Below are positions 45,963 to 55,012 of a DNA stretch of 64,000 nucleotides, piece by piece. Under the pieces are notes generated by a model, which was not told the origin of the DNA, did not search any database, and saw nothing but the letters and a program-made list of their open reading frames with translations. The stretch is from NCBI RefSeq assembly GCF_002368035.1, contig NZ_AP018222.1, positions 6,161,784-6,225,783 on the forward strand. The letters run 5' to 3'. The translations under genes and the position numbers were made by a program. The DNA is from Nostoc linckia NIES-25 (GTDB taxonomy: Bacteria > Cyanobacteriota > Cyanobacteriia > Cyanobacteriales > Nostocaceae). Each line of letters starts with the position of its first letter. The first letter of the stretch is position 1.

Positions 45963-46110
45963 AACACATTTATCCAATGCTATTTTTTCACTTGTACCCT
46001 AGCAAAAATTTTCACTGTTTCACTTTTAGATTGATACAAATACCTTGGTAGAACAGCTGTGCTACCCTAGAGAAATTTTATCAGGACTTACGCTAAACAG
46101 TTATCAGTAG

Positions 46111-46227
46111 ACTTCTTGCAGAAGTAGGTAAAAGGGTAAGGGGTAAAAGGGAAAGGGGTAATAAAAACCCTTTTCCCTTTAACCTTTTCCCTTTCCCCCC
46201 TCTTGCAAAAGTAACTTTTGCAAGAGG
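46111..46227. repeat. Palindromic element with TCTTGCA ends
   Basis: AGACTTCTTGCAGAAGT on the left and ACTTTTGCAAGAGGTTT on the right (reverse complement of AAACCTCTTGCAAAAGT) are terminal inverted repeats around a purine/pyrimidine repeat. It resembles the element at 44165. Confidence 0.6.
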
Positions 46228-46353
46228 TTTAGTTATTAGTTATTAATGGTCTATTTATAAGAGGGTTTGGTGTCCAGCACCTTAAAGCTCGAATTTGTTG
46301 GTGCGCTACAATACCACACCATAGACCATCACGACTGATAACTGATAACTAAT

Positions 46354-49300
46354 TTAATTATCTGTAGGAATTTTAATTAAAAACTCTGTTCCTTCTCCTG
46401 GTTTGGACAAACATTTAATTTCACCATGATGTTTTTCAACTACAATTTGATAGCTAATAGACAAACCCAAGCCCGTTCCTTTACCTGGTTCTTTTGTGGT
46501 GAAGAAAGGATCAAAAATGTGCGATCGCACTTCCTCTGGCATACCCAAACCATTATCAGCTATTCTAATTAAAACTTGCTTATTAACCATTTGAGTACTA
46601 ATCCAAATAGTTAAGGGAATCCTGAGACGTTTTTCCTTTGAACCTAAATATTTTTGCTGTATAGCTTTGAATTTTTCCTCTAATGCATCAACACTATTAC
46701 TCAGGAGATTCATAAATACCTGATTTAATTGTGCGGGATAGCATTCGAGTAAAGGTAAGGTACTATATTCTTTAATAATCTCGATAGCTGGGCGATCGCT
46801 ATTACTTTTGAGCCGATGTCCTAAAATCAGCAAAGTACTGTTTAACCCTTCATGAACGTCTACTGCTCTCAATTCTGCCTCATCTGTACGAGAGAAATTT
46901 CGCAGTGATAGCACGATCTCATGAATCCGCTCTGCTCCTATCTGCATAGAATCAACTGTTTTGGGTAAATCTTCAATAATAAAGTCCAAATCAGTCTTTT
47001 CAATTTTCTTTTGTACATCTGGCATTTGACGATAAAAGTTTACAACGTCTAATAGTTCTTGAGTATATTCTTTTAAATGTATAAGATTGCCAAAAATAAA
47101 ACTAATTGGGTTATTAATTTCATGAGCAACTCCAGCCAGAAGTTGTCCTAAACCAGCCATTTTTTCACCCTGAATTAATCGGCTTTGAGTTTGTTTTAGT
47201 TCTTGCAGGGCTTGAGTCAGCTCTGAAGTTTGACGTTTAGTTTGTTCGAGCAATTCTGCCTGCTGAATCGCAATTCCTAACTGCACTCCCACTTGAGCCA
47301 GGAGATTAATTTCCTCTTCTTTCCAATAACGTGGTTGGGAATTTTGATAAGCAACTAACAAACCCCATAATTTTTCACCTTGGCGAATGGGAACGAAAGT
47401 TTCGTTCCGCGGAAGTTCATTATCATCATCTGTGTCTTCAAAATTTTCTAGAATCAATGGTTGAGTCTGTACCACAGGCTTCCAACCATCTTTAAAAGAA
47501 TCTGCTACAAATTTACCGCTCCAATCTGAGTTAAAGCGGTAAATTGCAACTCGCTCGACTTCGAGCAGTTCTCGCACAGCTTGAGTAGTGGTTCTAAAAA
47601 TAGTTTTAATATCGAGAGACTGACGTATTTTATCAATAGTTGCAGCTAATAATTCTTGTCGTTCCATTGCTTTTTCCCGTTCGGTAGCTTCTGCTAACTG
47701 GACAGCTTGCATTTGAACTTGTTTGATATAAGAATCTTGTTTTAAAGCTACTCCTAATTGTTCGGCAATTTGAGTAGCAAATTCAATTTCTGATGGTTGC
47801 CATTGACGAGGAGCGTTACATTGGTGAATACACAGTAAGCCCCAAAGTTCGCCTTTTTTCAAAAGTGGAGCGACCATATTAGCACGTACTTGAAATGCTG
47901 CTAGAATTTGCACATAACAGCTTTGAAAACTTCCTTGATAAATATCAGCGATCGCATTTACTCGACCTTGGGCATAAAGCGGTGCAAAATGTTCGCTAAA
48001 GCAGTGATCGTAAACTTGTTCTCCGATTGCTGAAGTCCAACCATCAGCCACATCTTCATAAACAAATTCTCCTTCCCAATCATTTTGAGTATTAAAACGG
48101 AACACCCCTACTCGGTCGGCTTTGAGTAGTTGCCGCATTTCTGTAACAGAAGTTTGAAAAATAGTATCTAAATCTAAAGATTCACGAATTCTAGCAATAA
48201 CACTAGTTAATATCTTTTGTTGTTCTGCTTGATATCGAGCTTCATGCAAAAGTTTATTATGTTGTAAAGCAACCCCCAAATTTTCTGCAATTTGGCTAAC
48301 AAATTCAATTTCCGAAGGTTGCCAAGTTCGAGAATTGCTGCATTGATGAACGCAAAATAATCCCCATAATCGGCCTTGCTTCAACAAGGGAACCACCAGA
48401 TTAGCTCGCACTTGAAATTTGCCCAAAATCTCTACATGACATTCACTTAATCCCGCGTCGTAAATATCTGCTACTGCTTGCACCCGACCTTGTTGATAAT
48501 TAATAGCAAATTGTTCCCCAAAACAATGGTCGTATACTTTGGCTGCGATTACTGAGTCCCATCCAGTAACAACATCTTCCGAAATAAATTCTCCTTCCCA
48601 GTCTTTTTGAGGGTCGAAACGAAAGACTGCCACTCGGTCTGTTTGTAACATTTGCCGGACTTCCGTGACAGAAGTTTGAAAAATAGTATCCAAATCCAGC
48701 GACTTACGAATGCGAGTAATTACGCTGGTTAATGTTTTTTGTTGTTCTGCTTGATACTGGGCTTGTGCTAACAACTCGTGATGCCGCAGTATGACACCAA
48801 TTTGTGTGCCAATTTTACTTAAAGATTCGATTTCATAGGATTGCCATTCTCTAGTTGAGGCATTTTGGTAAGCAGCAATAATTCCCCAAAGTTTATCTCC
48901 TTGGAGAATTGGCGCACTCGCAAAGGCTTTTACTTGAAATTGCTCTAATAGAGTAACATGGCAATCTGTTAATCCAGCTTGATAAATATCGTTAACAGTA
49001 AATGTCTCATTTTTAAGGTAGCGTCCTCCTTGAGTTTGTTGTAAATAAGTATCAGCGATCGCTCCTTGAATTCCAACTAAGGGAGTCCACCCTTCGGCAA
49101 ATGATTCAGCCACAAAGCTACCACTCCAATCGGCATGGAAGCAAAAAATTGCAACTCGATCGGCTTGCAGTAGTTTGCGTATTTCTTCACTTGTTGTTTT
49201 AAAGATGGTGTCAATATCGAGAGGCGAACGAATTGTATCAACAAGCTGAGCGATTACTTGGTCGCGCTGGGCTGCTTGAGCTAATTTTGCAGCTTGTAAT

Positions 49301-49881
49301 TGGACTTCATGAAGATGCTTTACTTGTTGGATGGCAACTGTTAAATGGTCAGCAATTTGGCGAATAAATTCAATTTCTGATTCTTTCCAATTACGAGCCT
49401 CGTTACACTGATGAATACAAATTAATCCCCATAGTTTATTCTCTCGTAATAGAGGAACAACAAGGTTGGCACGGATTTGAAATTGACCTAAAATTTTTAT
49501 ATGGCAATCACTCAGTCCCGCTTCATAAATGTCAGAAACTGCTTGCACTTTTCCCTGTTGATAACTAGCAGCAAATTCTTCCCCAAAGCAGCGATCGTGG
49601 ACTCTGACTGCCATTGCTGAAGTCCAACCAACTGCAACATCTTCAGAAATAAATTCTCCTTCCCAGTTTTTTTCAGGATCGAATTGGAAGACTGCAACTC
49701 GGTCAGCATTGAGCAACTGACGCACTTCTGTAACTGTAGTTTGAAAAATCGTCTTTAACTCAAGAGACTCCCGAATTCTTACAATCACACTCGCCAGAGC
49801 CTTTTGTTTCTCTAGTTGTTCTTGAAGTTGACTGCTTGACAATAGAAGTTGATTTTCCGCGAAAGTTGAATTGAGTTCCAT
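46354..49881 (-). CDS. Multi-GAF histidine kinase with DXCF cyanobacteriochrome-type GAFs
   Basis: 1175 residues: five GAF domains (about 30-195, 210-375, 388-548, 560-725, 750-880), a coiled linker, HisKA with His920 (GVAHEINNP) and an HATPase. The GAF2 motif of D-x-C-F is absent, but GAF1 (Cys98, Cys126), GAF3 (Cys453, Cys481) and GAF4 (Cys627, Cys655) each have D-x-C-F and a second Cys 28 residues later; in GAF1 and GAF3 it is followed by His, in GAF4 by Tyr. GAF2 keeps only the C-H position (Cys307). GAF5 is shortened and has neither. The protein is probably a cytosolic multi-photoreceptor kinase. Its output partner is not adjacent. Confidence 0.9.
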   Translation of the reverse strand: MELNSTFAENQLLLSSSQLQEQLEKQKALASVIVRIRESLELKTIFQTTVTEVRQLLNADRVAVFQFDPEKNWEGEFISEDVAVGWTSAMAVRVHDRCFGEEFAASYQQGKVQAVSDIYEAGLSDCHIKILGQFQIRANLVVPLLRENKLWGLICIHQCNEARNWKESEIEFIRQIADHLTVAIQQVKHLHEVQLQAAKLAQAAQRDQVIAQLVDTIRSPLDIDTIFKTTSEEIRKLLQADRVAIFCFHADWSGSFVAESFAEGWTPLVGIQGAIADTYLQQTQGGRYLKNETFTVNDIYQAGLTDCHVTLLEQFQVKAFASAPILQGDKLWGIIAAYQNASTREWQSYEIESLSKIGTQIGVILRHHELLAQAQYQAEQQKTLTSVITRIRKSLDLDTIFQTSVTEVRQMLQTDRVAVFRFDPQKDWEGEFISEDVVTGWDSVIAAKVYDHCFGEQFAINYQQGRVQAVADIYDAGLSECHVEILGKFQVRANLVVPLLKQGRLWGLFCVHQCSNSRTWQPSEIEFVSQIAENLGVALQHNKLLHEARYQAEQQKILTSVIARIRESLDLDTIFQTSVTEMRQLLKADRVGVFRFNTQNDWEGEFVYEDVADGWTSAIGEQVYDHCFSEHFAPLYAQGRVNAIADIYQGSFQSCYVQILAAFQVRANMVAPLLKKGELWGLLCIHQCNAPRQWQPSEIEFATQIAEQLGVALKQDSYIKQVQMQAVQLAEATEREKAMERQELLAATIDKIRQSLDIKTIFRTTTQAVRELLEVERVAIYRFNSDWSGKFVADSFKDGWKPVVQTQPLILENFEDTDDDNELPRNETFVPIRQGEKLWGLLVAYQNSQPRYWKEEEINLLAQVGVQLGIAIQQAELLEQTKRQTSELTQALQELKQTQSRLIQGEKMAGLGQLLAGVAHEINNPISFIFGNLIHLKEYTQELLDVVNFYRQMPDVQKKIEKTDLDFIIEDLPKTVDSMQIGAERIHEIVLSLRNFSRTDEAELRAVDVHEGLNSTLLILGHRLKSNSDRPAIEIIKEYSTLPLLECYPAQLNQVFMNLLSNSVDALEEKFKAIQQKYLGSKEKRLRIPLTIWISTQMVNKQVLIRIADNGLGMPEEVRSHIFDPFFTTKEPGKGTGLGLSISYQIVVEKHHGEIKCLSKPGEGTEFLIKIPTDN

Positions 49882-50578
49882 TGCTATTGATTTTAGGGAT
49901 TGTTCTACAAAAATTTATGATGTCAAACTTTGTCAGGTTGAAGAGTGTCAAGCTTCTGAGTATGACAAACTTCTTTTTGAAGTATCCAATTCTTGTAAAG
50001 AAGATGGTTATTGTTATAGTTCCCCTTTCTTGACTTATCTTCACAAGTCGTTAACAATTAGTCATTGGTCATTAGTCATTAGTCATTGGTCGCTTGTACT
50101 GAGCGACTTGTATTGAGCGACTTGTACTGAGCGAAGTCGAAGTAAGTCGAAGTAAGTCGTTGGCGCAGCTTCTCGCAGAGAAGTATTAGTTATTAGTCAT
50201 TGGTCTTTTGTAAATACAAATGACAAAGTGCAAAGTCTATTGGTACTTTGTTCGCTAATTCGATTGAATGCCTGAGTATAAGATAAGTTGGTATAAAACT
50301 TTAACGTTTTTAAACATACATAAAAATATGTATACAGGCAGTAGTTGGCGCTTGCCTAATGAAATATTGTTGTCGTTTTGTGCGATCGCTTTGTCACCCC
50401 TTCTAGTACATCCCCAAGGGAAAAGGCGATGTCTGGCAACAAGCCGCTTTGTGTCTACGCACTTGGCTAATATACCGTTAGACTAATGACTGACTTATTA
50501 AAATCAGCCTGACAGACCATAAAATTTAGGTTAAATGTTTTCAGGTATGGACTTTGCAAGAGTATTCAGGTATTTTTC
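49882..50578. other. Repeat-rich region between the GAF kinase and murJ
   Basis: TCATTAGTCATTGGTC heptamer-type units (50050-50090) and TGAGCGACTTGTA units (50098-50135) with AGTCGAAGTA repeats. The remaining frames have no recognisable family. The promoter of murJ lies in 50490-50570. Confidence 0.5.
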
Positions 50579-52192
50579 GTGACACAACAAGACCAAAAAC
50601 CCTCTCGTTCTTTTGCTGGAATTGCTGGCATTGTTGCCATTGCCACATTAATTAGTAAAATCTTTGGCTTAATTCGGCAGCAAGCTATCGCTGCTGCTTT
50701 TGGTGTTGGTGCGGCTGCTACTGCCTATAGTTACGCTTATATTATTCCTGGCTTTCTATTGATATTACTAGGTGGTGTGAATGGGCCATTACACAGTGCG
50801 CTCGTCAGTGTTTTAGCCAAGCGCAGACAACAAGAAGCCGCACCCCTAGTGGAAACGGTGACAACACTGGTGGGTGGATTGCTTTTGGTGGTGACATTTG
50901 CTCAAATTTTCTTGGCAGATGAGATTGTTGATTTAGTCGGTCACGGTTTAGATCCTACAACCAGAGCGATCGCGATCCAACAAATCCAAATCATGGCACC
51001 GATGGCTTTATTTTCTGGATTAATTGGTATTGGCTTCGGTACTCTCAACGCCGCTAATCAATATTGGTTGCTCTCCATTAGTCCTCTGTTATCCAGCATT
51101 ACCGTTGTTGGTGGTCTTGGTATCTTAGCTTTGCAACTAGGCAAGGACATAATCAAGCCAGAATACGCTTTCCTCGGTGGTATGGTCTTAGCTTGGGGAA
51201 CCTTGGCAGGGGCAATTCTCCAGTGGTTGGTGCAGCTAGTTGTTCAATGGCGATTAGGACTAGGTACATTACGCCTGCGGTTTGATTTTAAATCTCCTAG
51301 CGTCCAAGAAGTAATCAAAATTATGACTCCGGCAACAATTTCATCGGGAATGATGCCAATTAATGTCGCTACTGACCTATATTTTGCTAGTCCCATCCCT
51401 GGTGCAGCGGCAGGATTTAACTATGCAAATCTGTTAGTACAAACTCCTTTAGGAATTATTTCAAATATCATTTTGCTGCCTTTATTACCAATATTTGCCA
51501 AACTTGCTGGCCCCGAAAATTGGCACGATTTAAAATTACGCATTCGCCAAGGGCTTCTACTTACTGCCTTCACTATGCTACCGCTAGGAGCTTTGATGGT
51601 GGCGCTATCTGTACCCATTGTTCGGGTAGTATACGAGCGCGGTGCTTTCAAGCCGGAAGCCACACAACTAGTCTCATCCTTGCTAGTAGCTTATGGAATT
51701 GGCATGTTTGTTTATTTAGCGCGTGATGTCTTGGTGCGAGTTTTTTATGCTTTAGGAGATGGACAGACACCTTTTCGCATCAGTACTTTTAATATCTTGC
51801 TAAACGTTGTACTAGATTGGTTTTTCGTTAAACCTTTTGGCGCTCCCGGTTTGGTGTTAGCAACAGTAGGTGTAAATTGCGGCTCAGTATTGATGCTGTT
51901 GTGGTTACTCGATCGCAAAATTGATGGTTTACCTTGGCGTGAGTGGAGTTTGCCGATTATCGGCCTAACTGCTGGTAGTTTAGTAGCTGGTGCAGCCAGC
52001 TATGGAACTTTGGTTGCTTCTCAACAATTTTTAGGTAAAACAGGTTTCCTTATTCTGCTGTTGGAGTTGTGTATATCTGGCTGCGTGGGAATTGGGATAT
52101 TCGCGGCGATCGCTGCATGGATGAAAATACCAGAGGTGAATACTTTTGTGGTTCGTCTGCGTCAGCGCTTTTGGAAAAAAAAGAGAGCTTAG
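50579..52192 (+). CDS. murJ: Lipid II flippase MurJ (MVIN family)
   Basis: 537 residues starting at GTG 50579, since no upstream ATG is in frame. MOP-family fold with about 14 helices: ATLISKIFGLIRQQAIAAAF and FGVGAAATAYSYAYIIPG at the N-terminus (MurJ-specific), RVVYERGAF later and FYALGDGQTP in the C-terminal half. MurJ moves lipid-linked peptidoglycan precursors across the inner membrane. The C-terminus is basic (RLRQRFWKKKR). It ends before a clear terminator. Confidence 0.93.
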   Translation: MTQQDQKPSRSFAGIAGIVAIATLISKIFGLIRQQAIAAAFGVGAAATAYSYAYIIPGFLLILLGGVNGPLHSALVSVLAKRRQQEAAPLVETVTTLVGGLLLVVTFAQIFLADEIVDLVGHGLDPTTRAIAIQQIQIMAPMALFSGLIGIGFGTLNAANQYWLLSISPLLSSITVVGGLGILALQLGKDIIKPEYAFLGGMVLAWGTLAGAILQWLVQLVVQWRLGLGTLRLRFDFKSPSVQEVIKIMTPATISSGMMPINVATDLYFASPIPGAAAGFNYANLLVQTPLGIISNIILLPLLPIFAKLAGPENWHDLKLRIRQGLLLTAFTMLPLGALMVALSVPIVRVVYERGAFKPEATQLVSSLLVAYGIGMFVYLARDVLVRVFYALGDGQTPFRISTFNILLNVVLDWFFVKPFGAPGLVLATVGVNCGSVLMLLWLLDRKIDGLPWREWSLPIIGLTAGSLVAGAASYGTLVASQQFLGKTGFLILLLELCISGCVGIGIFAAIAAWMKIPEVNTFVVRLRQRFWKKKRA

Positions 52193-52357
52193 CACAGGTA
52201 ATGGAACCAACCGCAGAGGACGCAGAGGAAGGGGAGGAATAAGAGTTGCAGGCAGAAGGCAGGAGGCAGAAGGGAAGAGCTTTTTGAGCAAGTTTACTTT
52301 TTGCTACATACTTTAGTTCTTTTGCGCCATTCTACTTATTAAAAAAGTAACATCCGG

Positions 52358-52388
52358 TAGGGTAGCACAGGTGTGCTACCCTATTTTT
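52358..52388 (+). terminator. Rho-independent terminator
   Basis: TAGGGTAGCAC and GTGCTACCCTA form a perfect 11-bp stem with a 4-base loop, then TTTTT. It lies 166 bases after murJ and insulates the next gene. Confidence 0.88.
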
Positions 52389-52541
52389 ATGAAATTTTAA
52401 GTGAGCGATTGTATCACCCTACTGGGTGAAAAACAATTCAACCACCAAGGTGAACCGAGTGTGGGAGGTTACATTTTGTAAAAAAAGAGATTCTGGTAAT
52501 AGAGAACATTGATATTACCTAACTCTAGTAAGAAGAATCTT

Positions 52542-53063
52542 ATGAAACTGACAAAATTAACTGCCTCTTTCCTCGCTGCTGCTTCCATTATCCTCTCAGG
52601 TGGTATTGCTTCTGCCCAAACAGCGGGTACTAACGGTACTAACGGTAACTATATTGGTGCTGGTATTGCGGCTGGTGCAACCAGTGGCGGACAAGGAAAC
52701 GATGGCGCACAACTTGGTGGAAACGTTCAAGGACGTTACGCTATTCCCAATGCACCTGTTTCACTGCGGGGTTCTGTGCTGTACGGTGGTGATTCTGCTG
52801 CCATTATGCCCATAGTTACTTACGATGCGCCCATCGCCAAAAACACTAACGTTTACTTCGGTGGTGGTTATTCTTTTGTAACTGACGAAGGTCAAAACAG
52901 CCCATTAGGCAATCGCAATGCACCTGTAGTCACCCTTGGTGTTGAATCAGAAGTTGCTAACAATGTCATCGCCTATGGTGATACCAAATGGGGCATTGAC
53001 GCTTATAGAAACAGTGATGCTGATGCCGTGAGCTTCCAAGCCGGATTGGGTTATCGCTTCTAG
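52542..53063 (+). CDS. Outer-membrane beta-barrel protein
   Basis: 173 residues from the ATG at 52542 (MKLTKLTASFLAAASII); a TTG upstream is less likely. A signal peptide ends SAQ (about residue 26). The mature part is Gly-rich with alternating hydrophobic strands (VYFGGGYSFVTDEG) and ends in an aromatic terminal residue pattern (FQAGLGYRF), the usual signal for insertion into the outer membrane. It resembles small eight-stranded barrels. Its function is unknown. Monocistronic with strong terminators on both sides. Confidence 0.8.
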   Translation: MKLTKLTASFLAAASIILSGGIASAQTAGTNGTNGNYIGAGIAAGATSGGQGNDGAQLGGNVQGRYAIPNAPVSLRGSVLYGGDSAAIMPIVTYDAPIAKNTNVYFGGGYSFVTDEGQNSPLGNRNAPVVTLGVESEVANNVIAYGDTKWGIDAYRNSDADAVSFQAGLGYRF

Positions 53064-53125
53064 CGATCGCAACAGCTAATTCAGAAGCTAATGATATCTG
53101 ATAAGTGCGATCGCGATCTATCCTC

Positions 53126-53161
53126 TGAGATCTGAGTGTCTACACTCAGATCTCAATTTTT
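53126..53161 (+). terminator. Rho-independent terminator of the barrel gene
   Basis: TGAGATCTGAGTGT (53126-53139) and its exact complement (53142-53155) form a perfect 14-bp stem, followed by ATTTTTAT. Confidence 0.92.
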
Positions 53162-53271
53162 ATATTAATCATTTTTATTTATGATTTTGAAAAAAAATGC
53201 TATTGGCTATTATTGGTACTTTCTCTTAGAGTGAAATTATAAATTTTATATGCTTGTATAAGAGATTACTC

Positions 53272-53571
53272 ATGAAAAATATCGATCCCATTCCCGAAAT
53301 AGTGGGTGAAACAACAGATGTGGAAGTTTGGCTGATTCGGGCAGGCCTAAGATTTTCAGACTTAGGTGATGATGCTGGAAGTATTGCAATTCGTAAGCAA
53401 TGGCGAGAGTACCAAGCCGCAGTTCAAAGATGCTGTGTACTCCTACACCAATCACCTTCAAAGGTTCAACTCGGCGGCGATTATGCCAAGCTGAGAATAC
53501 CTGGTGGCTTAAAAGGAGACGCGGGGAGTCGCAAAGACACAGGGACGTGGAGAATAATCAATGACAAATGA
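53272..53571 (+). CDS. Hypothetical small protein with a repeat-derived tail
   Basis: 99 residues from the ATG at 53272 (MKNIDPIPEIVGETTDVEVW). I do not recognise it. Residues 1-75 look like a normal small cytosolic protein with two helices (IRKQWREYQAAVQRCCVLLH). The last ~20 residues (GDAGSRKDTGTWRIINDK) are encoded by a dispersed repeat and run into ATGACAAATGACAAATGACA units, so the original C-terminus has probably been replaced. Confidence 0.5.
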   Translation: MKNIDPIPEIVGETTDVEVWLIRAGLRFSDLGDDAGSIAIRKQWREYQAAVQRCCVLLHQSPSKVQLGGDYAKLRIPGGLKGDAGSRKDTGTWRIINDK

Positions 53572-53611
53572 CAAATGACAAATGACAAATGACAAATGCC
53601 CCATCCCCAAT

Positions 53612-54520
53612 CTATTGCTTATTTTTATTAGCAAGTTGGGTTTGGTAATGCCGCCATTTTTCTTGCTGACGCGCTCTTTTTTCATCAGTTAGGCTATCAA
53701 AACAATCGGCACAGGAGATACCTTGCTCGTATTTGGGAGATAATTTATCTTCCTCAGAAATGGGATGCCCGCAAGACAGGCATAATTCATAACTTCCTTC
53801 CTCCAACCCATGACTGACGGCTACCCGTTCATCAAAGACAAAACATTCTCCTTCCCATAAACTTTCTTGGGCTGGAATTTCCTCTAAATATTTGAGAATG
53901 CCGCCTTTAAGGTGATAGACTTCTGCAAAGCCTTGGTTAAGCATAAAGGATGAGGCTTTTTCACAGCGAATGCCACCCGTACAAAACAGAGCAACTTTTT
54001 TGTGTTTTGTTGGGTCGAGGTGTTGGCGCACATAATCGGGGAATTCCCGGAATGACAGAGTTTGCGGATTTTCTGCTCCTTGGAAAGTACCGATATTCAC
54101 CTCATAATCATTGCGGGTATCAATGACAGTTACTTCTGGGTCAGAAATTAAATCATTCCATTCCTGGGGAGTGACATAAGTGCCGACTCTTTCGTTTGGG
54201 TCAATTTCCGGCAACCCTAAAGTGACAATTTCTTGCTTCAACCGCACCTTCATCCGCTCAAAAGGTGGAGTTTGGGTATAAGATTCTTTGTGTTCTAGGT
54301 CAGCTAGACGAGGATCGGAACGCAAAAACCAGAGAACAGAATCGATCGCCTGACGCGAACCTGCTATAGTACCGTTAATTCCTTCTTCCGCCAGCAAAAT
54401 TGTTCCCTTAATACCTTGCCCTTGACAATAGGACAGCAAAGGTTCTCGTTTTTCGGCAAAATCTGGCAGCTTGACGAATTTATATAGTGTTGCGACGACT
54501 TGGATATTTTCTGGCTTCAT
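53612..54520 (-). CDS. trhO: tRNA uridine(34) hydroxylase
   Basis: 302 residues, matching TrhO (formerly YceA), a rhodanese-like enzyme that makes 5-hydroxyuridine at the wobble position of tRNAs. Residues 1-90 form the N-terminal acylphosphatase-like domain (ILLAEEGINGTIAGSR). The rhodanese active-site loop has Cys180 (FCTGGIRCEKAS). The C-terminus has two Cys pairs (CLSCGH, CADCF) of a zinc-ribbon-like end. It stands immediately upstream of the tRNA-Ala gene, but on the other strand. Confidence 0.93.
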   Translation of the reverse strand: MKPENIQVVATLYKFVKLPDFAEKREPLLSYCQGQGIKGTILLAEEGINGTIAGSRQAIDSVLWFLRSDPRLADLEHKESYTQTPPFERMKVRLKQEIVTLGLPEIDPNERVGTYVTPQEWNDLISDPEVTVIDTRNDYEVNIGTFQGAENPQTLSFREFPDYVRQHLDPTKHKKVALFCTGGIRCEKASSFMLNQGFAEVYHLKGGILKYLEEIPAQESLWEGECFVFDERVAVSHGLEEGSYELCLSCGHPISEEDKLSPKYEQGISCADCFDSLTDEKRARQQEKWRHYQTQLANKNKQ

Positions 54521-54591
54521 CCCTTTAGTAATTGAACAATATAAGTTACAATAACGAAATCAAACAAAGTTACCCGCTATTTTAATTTTAC

Positions 54592-54664
54592 GGGGGTTTA
54601 GCTCAGTTGGTAGAGCGCCTGCTTTGCAAGCAGGATGTCAGCGGTTCGAGTCCGCTAACCTCCA
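54592..54664 (+). tRNA. tRNA-Ala (anticodon TGC)
   Basis: 73 bases, fold by eye. The acceptor stem GGGGGTT pairs with AACCTCC with a G3-U70 wobble, the identity mark for alanyl-tRNA synthetase. The D arm is GCTCAGTTGGTAGAGC, the anticodon stem CCTGC/GCAGG holds loop TTTGCAA with anticodon TGC, and the T arm contains GCGGTTCGAGTCCGC. CCA is not encoded. Confidence 0.97.
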
Positions 54665-55012
54665 TTGTCAGTCTAGAGTTTAACGATTGCAGTAGTAAAT
54701 ATTTGTAGTCTCAGTACCAACGAGGCATATTTTCAAAACTTATGCTCCCAAAGCAATAACTTCAAGCCAAAGCAGCCTCAACCTGTGTATAACTTCTTCT
54801 TTGCCCAGACCACCTGCAAGGGAACCGATGTTAAAGAAGTCGGAAGTTGTAGAGACGTTGCAGTGCAACGTCTCTACAGGGCGCACAATCCTTGATATTT
54901 CGTTGATTTGGATAATTCACATCAGAGGTAAATAGTAATTTTCATAACAGGGATAGAATTGCTGTTAGTTTAAATGTTGTACAATCCCTACAAATAAAAT
55001 CTGGAAAGCGAC
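54665..55012. other. Intergenic region with a perfect palindrome
   Basis: TGTAGAGACGTTGCA (54848-54862) and its complement (54864-54878) form a 15-bp stem around one base, another copy of the dispersed family. No gene is supported upstream of it. Confidence 0.6.

Noticed and set aside
49871..50116. 81-residue frame
   Set aside because: The second half is translated from TCATTAGTCATTGG repeats (ISHWSLVISHWSLV), showing it is not a protein.
54720..54840. Gene fragment on the minus strand near the tRNA
   Set aside because: A short open stretch was visible but could not be tied to any family and has no start.
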